NCBI GenBank assembly: GCA_001789205.1
Contig: MFYT01000029.1
Coordinates: forward strand, 1-27,075
Source of the DNA: Candidatus Raymondbacteria bacterium RIFOXYA2_FULL_49_16
GTDB lineage: Bacteria; Fibrobacterota; OXYB2-FULL-49-7; XYB2-FULL-49-35
Direction: 5' to 3'
Length of the DNA: 27,075 nucleotides
The notes beneath the pieces are model-generated. The model was not told where the DNA came from. It was given only the letters and a program-made list of their open reading frames with translations, and did no database searches. Made by a program: the position numbers and the translations under genes. Position 1 is the stretch's first letter. Every line of letters starts with the position of its first letter. This document shows positions 15,345 to 21,739 of this stretch, piece after piece.

Positions 15345-16922
15345 TTATTTGCTCCTTGCATTTAAACTTTTCAAATCGTCATTTAAAATGAAATATTGTA
15401 CTTTTCCTTCAACGACAGCTTTTTTAGGAAAAGCAAAATTTACTCCCATTTTATCATTATTTTTCCCAACATTAAATACTTTGGGGACATTCTGATATGA
15501 AATGGTGCCCGTTTTTGGGTCCCTTACAGGCATTTTCCCATATTCAGGCGCAACTGCAGCTACATGCCCATGATCCTTTCCTGTCAATGCAGCGACTGGA
15601 GAGATACCTTTTTTTGCATATTCTACCGCAGCCGCTGCAGTAATTGGGGTTGCAACCTCAGGATTGTTTAACATTGTTATTATCTCATTGGCCGAACCGT
15701 AAACAGGATTTAAAACATTATTAACATCAACTATCGCTTCTAGGGCATAGTTACAATAGGTTTGTCCTTTATATGCTTTAAAGTTTATATCCTTCATAAC
15801 AATATTAGCAGCAACTTCATATTCTGCCTGACTTCCATAGTCAGCACTACCGGTAGGATCCGTCCGATTGATTGGATTACTGCCAGTATAATTATAAACA
15901 TCAAAGTATTGTGGAGATGGATCCACATATATCCACCTCCCAATCTCAGGATCATAATACCTCTTCCCAAAATAATCCAACCCAAGTCCCCTCACACCCA
16001 GATCATCTACCCATCCTTCTGTGGAAAGCCCTTCTTTGTCCAACTCCTTGCCGGTAAAACCAGGCTTTGCCTCATGCACAAGAACTTCATTATAAATCTC
16101 TTTGCCATACGGATAATAATCACGTATCTGAACAATCGTAGGCTTGCCGGAAACAACATCTATGGCGTCAGTGAATGTCACAACCGGACTGCCAAGGTGA
16201 TTATGCAGAAAATATACATCCAGCATCTGGTCATTTGGCTGGGCAGCATCAGGAACTTCATACCCCACATTCATCGGTTTGGTAATATAATTAATCCGTG
16301 CGGTAGAGCCATTATTCCTGCCAAACTCGCTAAAGGGCTGCCCGTCCTTGCCCAAATTATAATACGTCAACGCCCCCTTCAGATAAAACGGAACCTCATA
16401 CGCGCCAATATCGGGAGCGCCATCGGACCGGGAATGACAGAAAGCATCGAGCGCAACCTTGTACAACTTGGTCGCCGCATCCTCAGCGCAACTGCTGGAA
16501 GGGATGACCATGTAATTCTGGTTTGAAGGATCAGTGGTATTGACCAAACCAGGATCAGACGTAATGCTCCCTGTCTGCGTGACTGAAGCGTAACCAGCCG
16601 CAACATCGCTGACGCTATAAAGAACATTGTACTTTGCCGCATAGGTCACGCTGGCATTATCATTGGCCTGGCTGATAAAAACTGATAAGTATTTTGATTT
16701 TCCAGTTCGTGATGTGGCGAGATGTCGACTGCAGGGCGAATTCCCGCCTGTTCGGCCCGCTTCGCTCTCGCGATGCGAGGCGAGCGAGGCAGGTTGTTCC
16801 GGCATTCGATATTGCCCCCGCCTCGCGTCGCCGTTTCGTCGAGGCGGGCCCCGGTTTTGGTCTTCCGTTCCGTAAAAAACACCATTTTCAGAAAAAATAC
16901 CCCTTCCCAGCCTTGCAATCAA
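15345..16922 (-). CDS. 5'-truncated beta-helix/RHS core protein with C-terminal papain-like toxin domain
   Basis: The open frame is 525 codons, but residues 1 to about 83 are translation of repeat copy 3; real coding similarity starts near 16673. Residues ~84-176 are the tail of a parallel beta-helix (DPGLVNTT ... DGAPDIGAYE). Residues ~181-358 are the end of an RHS core: LTYYNLGKDGQP, HNHLGSPVVTF, DYYPYGKE, FTGKELD, LDYFGKRYYDPEIGRWIYVDP, broken here as LDYFGKRYYDPEIGRW and IYVDP, and NPINRTDPTG. The last ~165 residues are the variable toxin, with Cys390 (GQTYCNYALEA) and His453 (DHGHVAAVAPE), the Cys/His pair expected of an NlpC/P60- or CHAP-like peptidoglycan hydrolase. Upstream RHS repeats and a secretion signal are missing, so delivery is doubtful; it may be a displaced toxin cassette kept by recombination. 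Confidence 0.75.
   Translation of the reverse strand: MIARLGRGIFSENGVFYGTEDQNRGPPRRNGDARRGQYRMPEQPASLASHRESEAGRTGGNSPCSRHLATSRTGKSKYLSVFISQANDNASVTYAAKYNVLYSVSDVAAGYASVTQTGSITSDPGLVNTTDPSNQNYMVIPSSSCAEDAATKLYKVALDAFCHSRSDGAPDIGAYEVPFYLKGALTYYNLGKDGQPFSEFGRNNGSTARINYITKPMNVGYEVPDAAQPNDQMLDVYFLHNHLGSPVVTFTDAIDVVSGKPTIVQIRDYYPYGKEIYNEVLVHEAKPGFTGKELDKEGLSTEGWVDDLGVRGLGLDYFGKRYYDPEIGRWIYVDPSPQYFDVYNYTGSNPINRTDPTGSADYGSQAEYEVAANIVMKDINFKAYKGQTYCNYALEAIVDVNNVLNPVYGSANEIITMLNNPEVATPITAAAAVEYAKKGISPVAALTGKDHGHVAAVAPEYGKMPVRDPKTGTISYQNVPKVFNVGKNNDKMGVNFAFPKKAVVEGKVQYFILNDDLKSLNARSK
16671..16915 (+). repeat. Dispersed repeat, copy 3 (longest copy)
   Basis: It starts CTGATAAAAACTGATAAG, has the core CAGGGCGAATTCCCGCCT from 16732 and the GCCCGCTTCGC half-stem. 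It then carries extra sequence with a second hairpin, CCCGCCTCG (16817-16825) with CGAGGCGGG (16840-16848), and the distal CCCGGTTTT / GTCTTCC / AAAATACCCC block also seen in copy 2. The minus strand is open in the frame of the RHS gene throughout. Confidence 0.8.
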
Positions 16923-16951
16923 GTAAAATTAAAAAAGCTCCGCCCTGCGAA

Positions 16952-17029
16952 TTGCCTCACAAATAATGTAACCGAAGCCAGATGGTGCTAAAAAGTCTTT
17001 CGATACGTTGCCTCATAATGTATGTAACC
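16952..17029. repeat. Pair of 22-nt near-direct repeats
   Basis: TTGCCTCA-N7-TGTAACC occurs at 16952-16973 and again at 17008-17029, 56 nt apart. The pair lies between the RHS fragment and higA in a 178-nt gap with no gene. It could be an operator pair, an insertion scar or chance. I see nothing else recognisable in this gap. Confidence 0.5.
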
Positions 17030-17100
17030 CAAGGAAAGGGGACATATATCTATGGGAAACGCCCCCATTGTTGTGCCGCGGGGTAGCTCAATTTCACGCG

Positions 17101-17409
17101 TTATTTCGCCGGAGATATGTCTTGCTTAAATGTTGAGATGCCCTTTAATATTCTGTTAAGGTGCCTTCGTTCTTCCTCAAGGTCATAATCATTTTGAAGA
17201 CCTAACCAGAAATTTGGCGTGGTGCCGAAAAATTTGCTAAAACGAAGAGCAGTATCAGCGGTAATTTTTCGCCTGTTTTTAATTATCTGAGAAATTCTGG
17301 TTTGGGGAATTCTCGTTTCTTTTGCAAGGCGGTATGCTGAAATATGAAGTGGCTTAAGAAATTCTTCTAGAAGAACTTCGCTTGGTGGAATATTTGGTAA
17401 TTTATGCAT
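17101..17409 (-). CDS. higA: HigA antitoxin (XRE-type HTH)
   Basis: 102 aa from the ATG at 17409; the longer frame starting at 17487 lies within higB and is not used. It matches the HigA family along its length: PPSEVLLEEFLKPLHISAYRLAK, given as PPSEVLLEEFLKP and HISAYRLAK, then a lambda-repressor-like helix-turn-helix (about 24-55, including RISQIIKNRRKITADTALRF) and FFGTTPNFWLGLQNDYDLE. It neutralises HigB and represses the operon by binding its promoter. It starts 4 nt after higB, in the toxin-first order typical of higBA. Confidence 0.93.
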   Translation of the reverse strand: MHKLPNIPPSEVLLEEFLKPLHISAYRLAKETRIPQTRISQIIKNRRKITADTALRFSKFFGTTPNFWLGLQNDYDLEEERRHLNRILKGISTFKQDISPAK

Positions 17410-17413
17410 GATT

Positions 17414-17656
17414 TCACTCCTTGTGATAGTTAACGATTTCCACATTGTGGCAATTTCCATTAATCCAATTGAAACAGATTCGCGCATTATTGATACGGAT
17501 GCTAAATTGCCCCTTCCGGTCTCCTTTTAAGAGTTCGAGATGGTTATGAGGCGGCATTCTTAAGTCATTAATGTTGAACGTGTTGTTCAACATTCTTAAC
17601 TTCCGCCTTGCAACATCCTGAATATCGGTTGGGAGTTTTCGTGAGTGTCTTTTCAT
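17414..17656 (-). CDS. higB: HigB/RelE-family toxin, apparently shortened at the N-terminus
   Basis: 80 aa. Family blocks are RKLPTDIQDVARRKLRMLNN, NDLRMPPHNHLELLKGDRKGQ, SIRINNARICFNW and VEIVNYHKE. HigB is a ribosome-dependent mRNA endonuclease. Typical members are about 90-93 aa and begin with a stretch like 'MIxSFxxKxTExxF' before the RKLP block; here that stretch is missing. Fifteen nucleotides upstream of the ATG lies a 35-nt perfect palindrome (17671-17705), and no frame upstream of it clearly restores the missing residues. The toxin may be impaired by insertion of that repeat, or may simply use a short N-terminus. Confidence 0.85.
   Translation of the reverse strand: MKRHSRKLPTDIQDVARRKLRMLNNTFNINDLRMPPHNHLELLKGDRKGQFSIRINNARICFNWINGNCHNVEIVNYHKE
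17570..17594. repeat. Perfect inverted repeat inside higB
   Basis: AATGTTGAAC (17570-17579) and GTTCAACATT (17585-17594) are perfect 10-nt arms around a five-base spacer. They lie within the higB coding sequence (codons for M-L-N-N-T-F-N-I). It could be an intragenic HigA operator or a coincidence of the coding sequence. Confidence 0.6.
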
Positions 17657-17670
17657 AGAACGTACAGCCT

Positions 17671-17705
17671 CTTGTAGGGGCGGGTTTGAAACCCGCCCCT
17701 ACAAG
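17671..17705. repeat. 35-nt perfect palindrome (GTAGGGGCGGGTTT-type repeat)
   Basis: Seventeen-base arms (CTTGTAGGGGCGGGTTT and its reverse complement) flank a single G. This GTAGGGGCGGGTTT-type palindrome is a common dispersed repeat in unrelated bacterial genomes (from memory). It sits 15 nt upstream of the higB ATG and would form a very strong hairpin in the higBA leader. Confidence 0.9.
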
Positions 17706-17859
17706 ATTACATCGCATATATAACGAATTTGCCGATTTCCGTGCATTTTTTAAGGCCACAATGCGAATGATTAATCCCCTACCCGCAATGGCCCGATGAT
17801 CTGTTATGGTGCCATGATTTGTTCGGCATCCCAGGCCTCTTAAAACCATTTAAAAAACC

Positions 17860-17898
17860 TTGATTTTTCCCTTGAAATGTATTACATTATGTAATACA
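17860..17898 (+). promoter_or_regulatory. Promoter and palindromic operator of the RHH/PIN module
   Basis: TGTATTACA (17878-17886) and TGTAATACA (17890-17898) form a perfect 9-bp inverted repeat with a three-base spacer. It overlaps a candidate -10 (TACATT, 17883-17888) placed 17 nt after TTGATT (17860-17865). It also touches the AAGGAG Shine-Dalgarno site (17898-17903) of the antitoxin. This is the layout expected for autorepression by a ribbon-helix-helix antitoxin. Confidence 0.7.
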
Positions 17899-17909
17899 AG
17901 GAGACCCGT

Positions 17910-18152
17910 ATGATAACTCTGAGACTCCCCAACGAGCTTGAAAAAGAAATTACAGCAACAGCTGAGAGCATCGGCATGTCCAAATCCGAGCTTGTGCGGA
18001 ATAGCGTATTGGAATATTTAGGAAAGATTAAACATGCCAATCCATGGGACCTGGGCCATGATTTATTCGCGAAACATAGCAGCGGCAGGCGCGATTTATC
18101 GGAAAAAGCCTCTTCTCTGTTTAGAGAAAAACTGCTCAGCAAGAGAAAATGA
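17910..18152 (+). CDS. Ribbon-helix-helix (CopG-type) antitoxin
   Basis: 80 aa. The N-terminus is a ribbon-helix-helix DNA-binding domain: strand MITLRLPNELEKEI, helix TATAESIGMSKSELVRNSV, split as TATAESIGM and SKSELVRNSV, then LEYLGKI. The C-terminal tail (about 45-80, basic) would wrap the toxin. It binds and blocks the PIN ribonuclease and should repress its own promoter through the operator at 17878-17898. AAGGAG lies seven bases before the ATG. The stop overlaps the toxin start (ATGA, 18149-18152). Confidence 0.9.
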   Translation: MITLRLPNELEKEITATAESIGMSKSELVRNSVLEYLGKIKHANPWDLGHDLFAKHSSGRRDLSEKASSLFREKLLSKRK

Positions 18153-18568
18153 ATAAGAAAATCGTTGTCGACAGCGGCCCTCTTATCGCCCTTTTTGACA
18201 AAAGCGATAAAAACAGCCCAACAGCCCTGGCGTTCCTGAAAAAAAACACCTCACCCCTGTTCACCACACTCCCGGTTGTCACTGAAGTCATATATATCCT
18301 GGATTTCAGCATTAAGGCCCAAAGCGATTTTCTTGAATGGATTTCCAGGGGTGGGCTGTCCATTATCAACCTTGACCATCATGATTTTTCACGGATAAAA
18401 GATTTAATGCTGAAATATCAGGACCTGCCAATGGATTTCGCCGATGGTTCTCTTGTTGCGGCGTGTGAAAAAATTGAATCACATTTCATTGCAACAATAG
18501 ACAAGGATTTTGAGATTTACCGATTCTACGATAAAAAGACTTTCCACAACGTGTTTGACATGAAATAG
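18149..18568 (+). CDS. vapC: PIN-domain ribonuclease toxin (VapC-type)
   Basis: 139 aa. PIN-fold Mg-dependent RNase toxin. The conserved acidic residues are present: Asp8 (VVDSGPLIALFD), Glu46 (VVTEVIYIL), Asp96/Asp99 (MDFADGSLVAACE) and Asp118/Asp120 (ATIDKDF). The catalytic set appears complete, so the toxin is probably active. It overlaps the antitoxin gene by four bases and should be translated after it. The symbol is used in the general VapC sense. Confidence 0.92.
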   Translation: MNKKIVVDSGPLIALFDKSDKNSPTALAFLKKNTSPLFTTLPVVTEVIYILDFSIKAQSDFLEWISRGGLSIINLDHHDFSRIKDLMLKYQDLPMDFADGSLVAACEKIESHFIATIDKDFEIYRFYDKKTFHNVFDMK

Positions 18569-18624
18569 CAGACTAAAATCGCCCACTATTGGCGCGGCAA
18601 TCCGCTTGTGCAATAGAAAAGAGG

Positions 18625-18738
18625 TATGGAAACAGTCACGTTTCACTTCTTATCGACCGAATTGCTGATTTATTTCAGCGTGATAAGTCAGTAATTTCTA
18701 AACACATACGTAATGGTTTCAAAGAAGGAGATACATAA
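18625..18738 (+). pseudogene. RhuM-family gene remnant
   Basis: An open stretch without its own start encodes IADLFQRDKSVISKHIRN followed by GFKEGDT and TAA. This is the highly recognisable DNA-binding-like segment of the virulence RhuM family (usual form: xAELFxxDRSVISxHIxNIFKEGEL). Nothing of the rest of the gene is present. Its TAA (18736-18738) is immediately followed by the ATG of the next gene, and the codons for KEGD (AAAGAAGGAGAT) supply that gene's Shine-Dalgarno site. It is too short for standard gene calling. Confidence 0.7.
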
Positions 18739-19155
18739 ATGGTCCCTTTAACGTCTATCTATATTGGCGGGATGCTTACATTGCTCATGGCATTATTCCA
18801 CACCAGATTTTATACAATGTTTGACTGGAAAACAGAGTTCGAGAAAATGACCATCAAGAATGTCAGAATCATGTTTACCGTGCATAGGGCGCTCTTGCTT
18901 TTATTTTTTGTTATCGGCGCCATTACAATCCTGTATGCCAAAGAATTGAGCCAAAGCGCTGGCCTGGCCTTTGGCATGAATTCTCTGCTTTCAGCTTTCT
19001 GGCTCTGGCGTTTTATCTGGCAATGCACGTATTTCAAAAGAAACGAAGGACAAAAACTGCCACCCATTGCGATTGTATTGACGATTGTTTTCGCTTTATT
19101 ATTCCTTTCATATTTGATTCCAGCGGGGTATCGGTTATTATCAACCGCTTTTTAA
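18739..19155 (+). CDS. Small integral membrane protein, function unknown
   Basis: 138 aa with four predicted membrane helices: about 4-22 (SIYIGGMLTLLMALFHTRF), 48-66 (HRALLLLFFVIGAITILYA), 74-93 (AFGMNSLLSAFWLWRFIW) and 108-130 (IAIVLTIVFALLFLSYLIPAGY). A short loop after helix 1 (YTMFDWKTEFEKM) is charged. I do not recognise the family. It has a very good Shine-Dalgarno site (AAGGAG, 18725-18730) that lies in the RhuM remnant. The AraC-type regulator gene begins 41 nt downstream and may be cotranscribed. Confidence 0.75.
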   Translation: MVPLTSIYIGGMLTLLMALFHTRFYTMFDWKTEFEKMTIKNVRIMFTVHRALLLLFFVIGAITILYAKELSQSAGLAFGMNSLLSAFWLWRFIWQCTYFKRNEGQKLPPIAIVLTIVFALLFLSYLIPAGYRLLSTAF

Positions 19156-19196
19156 ATGATTTTCTTCGATTCAACCCAATCAATTATTTTATCGCC

Positions 19197-20738
19197 ATGT
19201 CGCATGCACTGTGGTCTGTCCTTCTGGTTTTGTTCTTATTAGTTTCTATTGTTTGCCCTGCCGATACTTTGGAGAACAGAGTAACGCTGGTGCTTCCCCA
19301 GTCCTTTACAGTCATTACCGGCAACAGCGTGCGCCTGCTTGCAGAGGTTAGTCAGGACTTTTTTCCCAAAGAGGTCCGTTTTTATGCCACCTACAAGGCG
19401 AGTGTTGATTCGCTCAAGTTTCCGCAAAAGGCTAATATCGAGAAGTACCTCGGAACAGTCGCGCGACCTCCCTATGAGCTGATCGCGGACCTGACAGGAA
19501 TCCCTGACCAGGACGAATGTGCGCTATATTTCATCCTAGAGACCCTGGACTCTTCAGGAAAAGTATACCGCACTGTGCCCTCGTTGAAAAAAGACCTTGT
19601 CCTTGACCGTCATGAGGGAGTCTCGTCAAAGATATTCGAATGCGGCCATACCCGGCGGCCAATGCGCATCGACGGTGACCTTGATGACTGGAAAAACGCG
19701 GATTCCATTTCTTTTTTAAACGCGGGAAATACCATTACCGCGCGCGTCCAATGGGACGACGGATACCTCTATTTTGGGATTACCGTGTATGATAATACCA
19801 TTATTCACCCGTATGCGAAGAGTGGATATTTGACGGAGAACAAGGACCTCTGGCCTGGCATGCCCGATTCTGGTAACTTTGTTCCCTTGTGGCTGAGCGA
19901 TGAGATTGAGATATTCTTCGATACAGACCACAGCCACGGGTATTTTCGTACGTTAAAGCACATGCATTTCCTCGTTGGCGCTGGTAATGCGTATTATGGA
20001 AGAAAATACGACAGGAAAAAGGGCATAAGCGAAATGTGGGGAAAGACAGCGCTATGTTCCGTCCGGATTTGGGACAAGCCTTCACGGTATACAGTGGAGA
20101 TCGCTTTTCCCTGGGCTGAATTGGAGATCAAACCCGAAAAAGGCCTGATAATGGGCTTTGATCTATTCAACAAGGACTATATGTTCGCAAATGGCCCAAG
20201 CACCAGCAAAAGCTGGAGCGGCGTTGAATACACTAATTACAATAACCCGAGCGAATGGGCGAACATTGAACTCACCGGCAGTCCTGTTCCTCCCTGGTTT
20301 GCCATTGTCCTTGGGACAGGTATGGCTGTTGGCTTAGTCTTGCTGGGATTTGCCTGGAAAAGGACACGGCAGGAAAGCGGCCAGAACGCACCGCGAAACG
20401 AACTAATTGTGAAGAATGTTGAAGAATATATAAAGGCCAATTTTTCAGATCCAGAGCTTAGCGTGTCCAAGGCGGCTGGAGTCTCCGGAGTTAGCGCAAA
20501 ATACGCCGGGGGTTTGTATAAAACGTATAAGAAAATGTCTATTAACCAGTATTTGAATAATATGCGTCTTGAAAAAGCCAAAGACCTGCTTCGGACAACT
20601 GATAAAAACATCACAGAAATCACTTTCGAGGTCGGATACGCTTCCCCAGACTATTTTACCAAAGTTTTTAAAGCTGCTGAAGGCATGGTACCCTCGGAAT
20701 ACCGCCTGAAAACCGGGAAAACAGCGAAATCGTTATAA
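19197..20738 (+). CDS. Membrane-spanning AraC-family regulator with periplasmic CBM9-like sensor
   Basis: 513 aa from ATG 19197; a longer in-frame start at 19023 lies within the previous gene. Order: signal anchor (1-20, SVLLVLFLLVSIVC), an Ig-like extracytoplasmic domain (about 28-135), a CBM9-like domain (about 150-360: MRIDGDLDDWKNADSI, ARVQWDDGYLYFGITVYD, LWLSDEIEIFFDTD, VEIAFPWAEL), a transmembrane helix (367-386, WFAIVLGTGMAVGLVLLGFA) and a cytoplasmic AraC helix-turn-helix domain (about 402-505: YIKANFSDPELSVSKAAG, then LRTTDKNITEITFEVGY and SPDYFTKVFKAAEGMVPSEY). It should sense a carbohydrate-like or envelope ligand outside and act on DNA inside, without a kinase. The isoaspartyl peptidase operon 110 nt downstream is a candidate target. 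No clear Shine-Dalgarno site. Confidence 0.88.
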   Translation: MSHALWSVLLVLFLLVSIVCPADTLENRVTLVLPQSFTVITGNSVRLLAEVSQDFFPKEVRFYATYKASVDSLKFPQKANIEKYLGTVARPPYELIADLTGIPDQDECALYFILETLDSSGKVYRTVPSLKKDLVLDRHEGVSSKIFECGHTRRPMRIDGDLDDWKNADSISFLNAGNTITARVQWDDGYLYFGITVYDNTIIHPYAKSGYLTENKDLWPGMPDSGNFVPLWLSDEIEIFFDTDHSHGYFRTLKHMHFLVGAGNAYYGRKYDRKKGISEMWGKTALCSVRIWDKPSRYTVEIAFPWAELEIKPEKGLIMGFDLFNKDYMFANGPSTSKSWSGVEYTNYNNPSEWANIELTGSPVPPWFAIVLGTGMAVGLVLLGFAWKRTRQESGQNAPRNELIVKNVEEYIKANFSDPELSVSKAAGVSGVSAKYAGGLYKTYKKMSINQYLNNMRLEKAKDLLRTTDKNITEITFEVGYASPDYFTKVFKAAEGMVPSEYRLKTGKTAKSL

Positions 20739-20762
20739 ATCCGCGATTATTCAGCTGATTTG

Positions 20763-20784
20763 CCGGTTTTTCGCCCTTTTTCCG
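20763..20784 (+). promoter_or_regulatory. Pyrimidine-rich upstream element before the isoaspartyl peptidase gene
   Basis: CCGGTTTTTCGCCC then TTTTTCCG resembles the elements at 9025 and 26181. It lies 67 nt before the ATG at 20852. A candidate binding site or promoter part only. Confidence 0.25.
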
Positions 20785-20851
20785 ATCATAATACCAGAGA
20801 CACGAAATCTTTTTTTCTGTATACTTAAAATTGTTTAAGAAGGAGAAATAC

Positions 20852-21739
20852 ATGGATCCAGTCATCATTGTTCATGGCGGAGCATTCAAGCTCCTTGATG
20901 AGGAATTTGTTCCATCGGAACAGGGAGTACGCCAGTCTGCGCAGGCTGGGATGGCTGTACTTAGCCTGGGCGGTTCGGCAATCGATGCGGTCGAAGCAGC
21001 AGTGCGCGCAATGGAGGCTAACCCGATATTCAACGCAGGCCTGGGAGCGTCACTCACACGCGACGGGAAACTGGAAGTCGACGCTTCCATTATGGACGGA
21101 AGAACGAAAAAATTTGGGGCAGTCGCCTGCGTCCCTGATTTCATGCATCCTGTGTCGCTTGCCCGTGCGGTCATGGAGGACGGGGAACACGCGCTTCTGG
21201 GAGGCCCTGGCGCGCTTGCATTTGCATCTGAAAAAGGTCTTTCGCACTTTCACCGCACAGACCTTGTGACCGAAGGGGCTTTGAAGCGGTTGAAAAGGAT
21301 CAGGTCCGAGAGGGCGGACACTGTGGGTGCGTGCGCACTCGACAGCAGGGGAGAACTTGGCGTGGCCATTTCCACAGGCGGAAAGACCAACAAGCGGTCA
21401 GGCCGGATAGGCGACACGCCAATTATCGGCGCGGGTTTTTACGTTGACAACAGCGTGGGCGCTGCAGGAGCCACGGGTGATGGCGAGGCCATAATGCGGG
21501 CCCTTTTATGCTATCGGGCAACAATGTTTTTGAAAGAGGGGCTATCGTGCGGCAGCGCTGCGCGGGAATCCGTATCCATGCTTGATCGCGAAACAGGGAA
21601 GAAGTGCGGTATTATCATGCTTTCTCCGTCAGGCGAAACCGGCTTGTATCATAACACGCCGCATATGCCATGGGCCATTGCCTCAGCGGGAACAGGTGTA
21701 AAGAGCGGGATCTCCAGTGAAAAGAGCGTTCTGCCATGA
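20852..21739 (+). CDS. iaaA: Isoaspartyl peptidase / plant-type L-asparaginase (Ntn hydrolase)
   Basis: 295 aa from ATG 20852, chosen because GAAGGAGA precedes it; an upstream TTG at 20831 is unlikely. The precursor self-cleaves before the nucleophile Thr157 (ADTVGACALD), leaving alpha and beta subunits. Family residues Thr175 (STGGKTNKR), Arg185 (GRIGDTP) and Thr208-Gly209-Asp210 (GATGDGE) are present, as are N-terminal IIVHGGA, GGSAIDAVEAA and FNAGLGA. It hydrolyses beta-aspartyl dipeptides from damaged proteins, and L-asparagine, giving aspartate. No export signal. It is the first gene of a three-gene operon with the racemase (4-nt overlap) and MFS transporter. It is slightly shorter than E. 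coli IaaA (321 aa), mostly in the linker before Thr157. Confidence 0.93.
   Translation: MDPVIIVHGGAFKLLDEEFVPSEQGVRQSAQAGMAVLSLGGSAIDAVEAAVRAMEANPIFNAGLGASLTRDGKLEVDASIMDGRTKKFGAVACVPDFMHPVSLARAVMEDGEHALLGGPGALAFASEKGLSHFHRTDLVTEGALKRLKRIRSERADTVGACALDSRGELGVAISTGGKTNKRSGRIGDTPIIGAGFYVDNSVGAAGATGDGEAIMRALLCYRATMFLKEGLSCGSAARESVSMLDRETGKKCGIIMLSPSGETGLYHNTPHMPWAIASAGTGVKSGISSEKSVLP

Noticed and set aside
15762-16526. 254-codon plus-strand open frame opposite the RHS fragment
   Set aside because: The minus strand has clear RHS motifs here, while this frame has no family similarity; it is an antisense shadow.
17070-17100. tRNA-like string GGGGTAGCTCA
   Set aside because: No acceptor stem pairing, anticodon arm or T-arm (GGTTCGAATCC-like) can be built around it.
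19023-19196. 58-codon upstream extension of the AraC regulator
   Set aside because: It overlaps the preceding membrane-protein gene and lacks sense as protein; ATG 19197 opens directly into a signal anchor.
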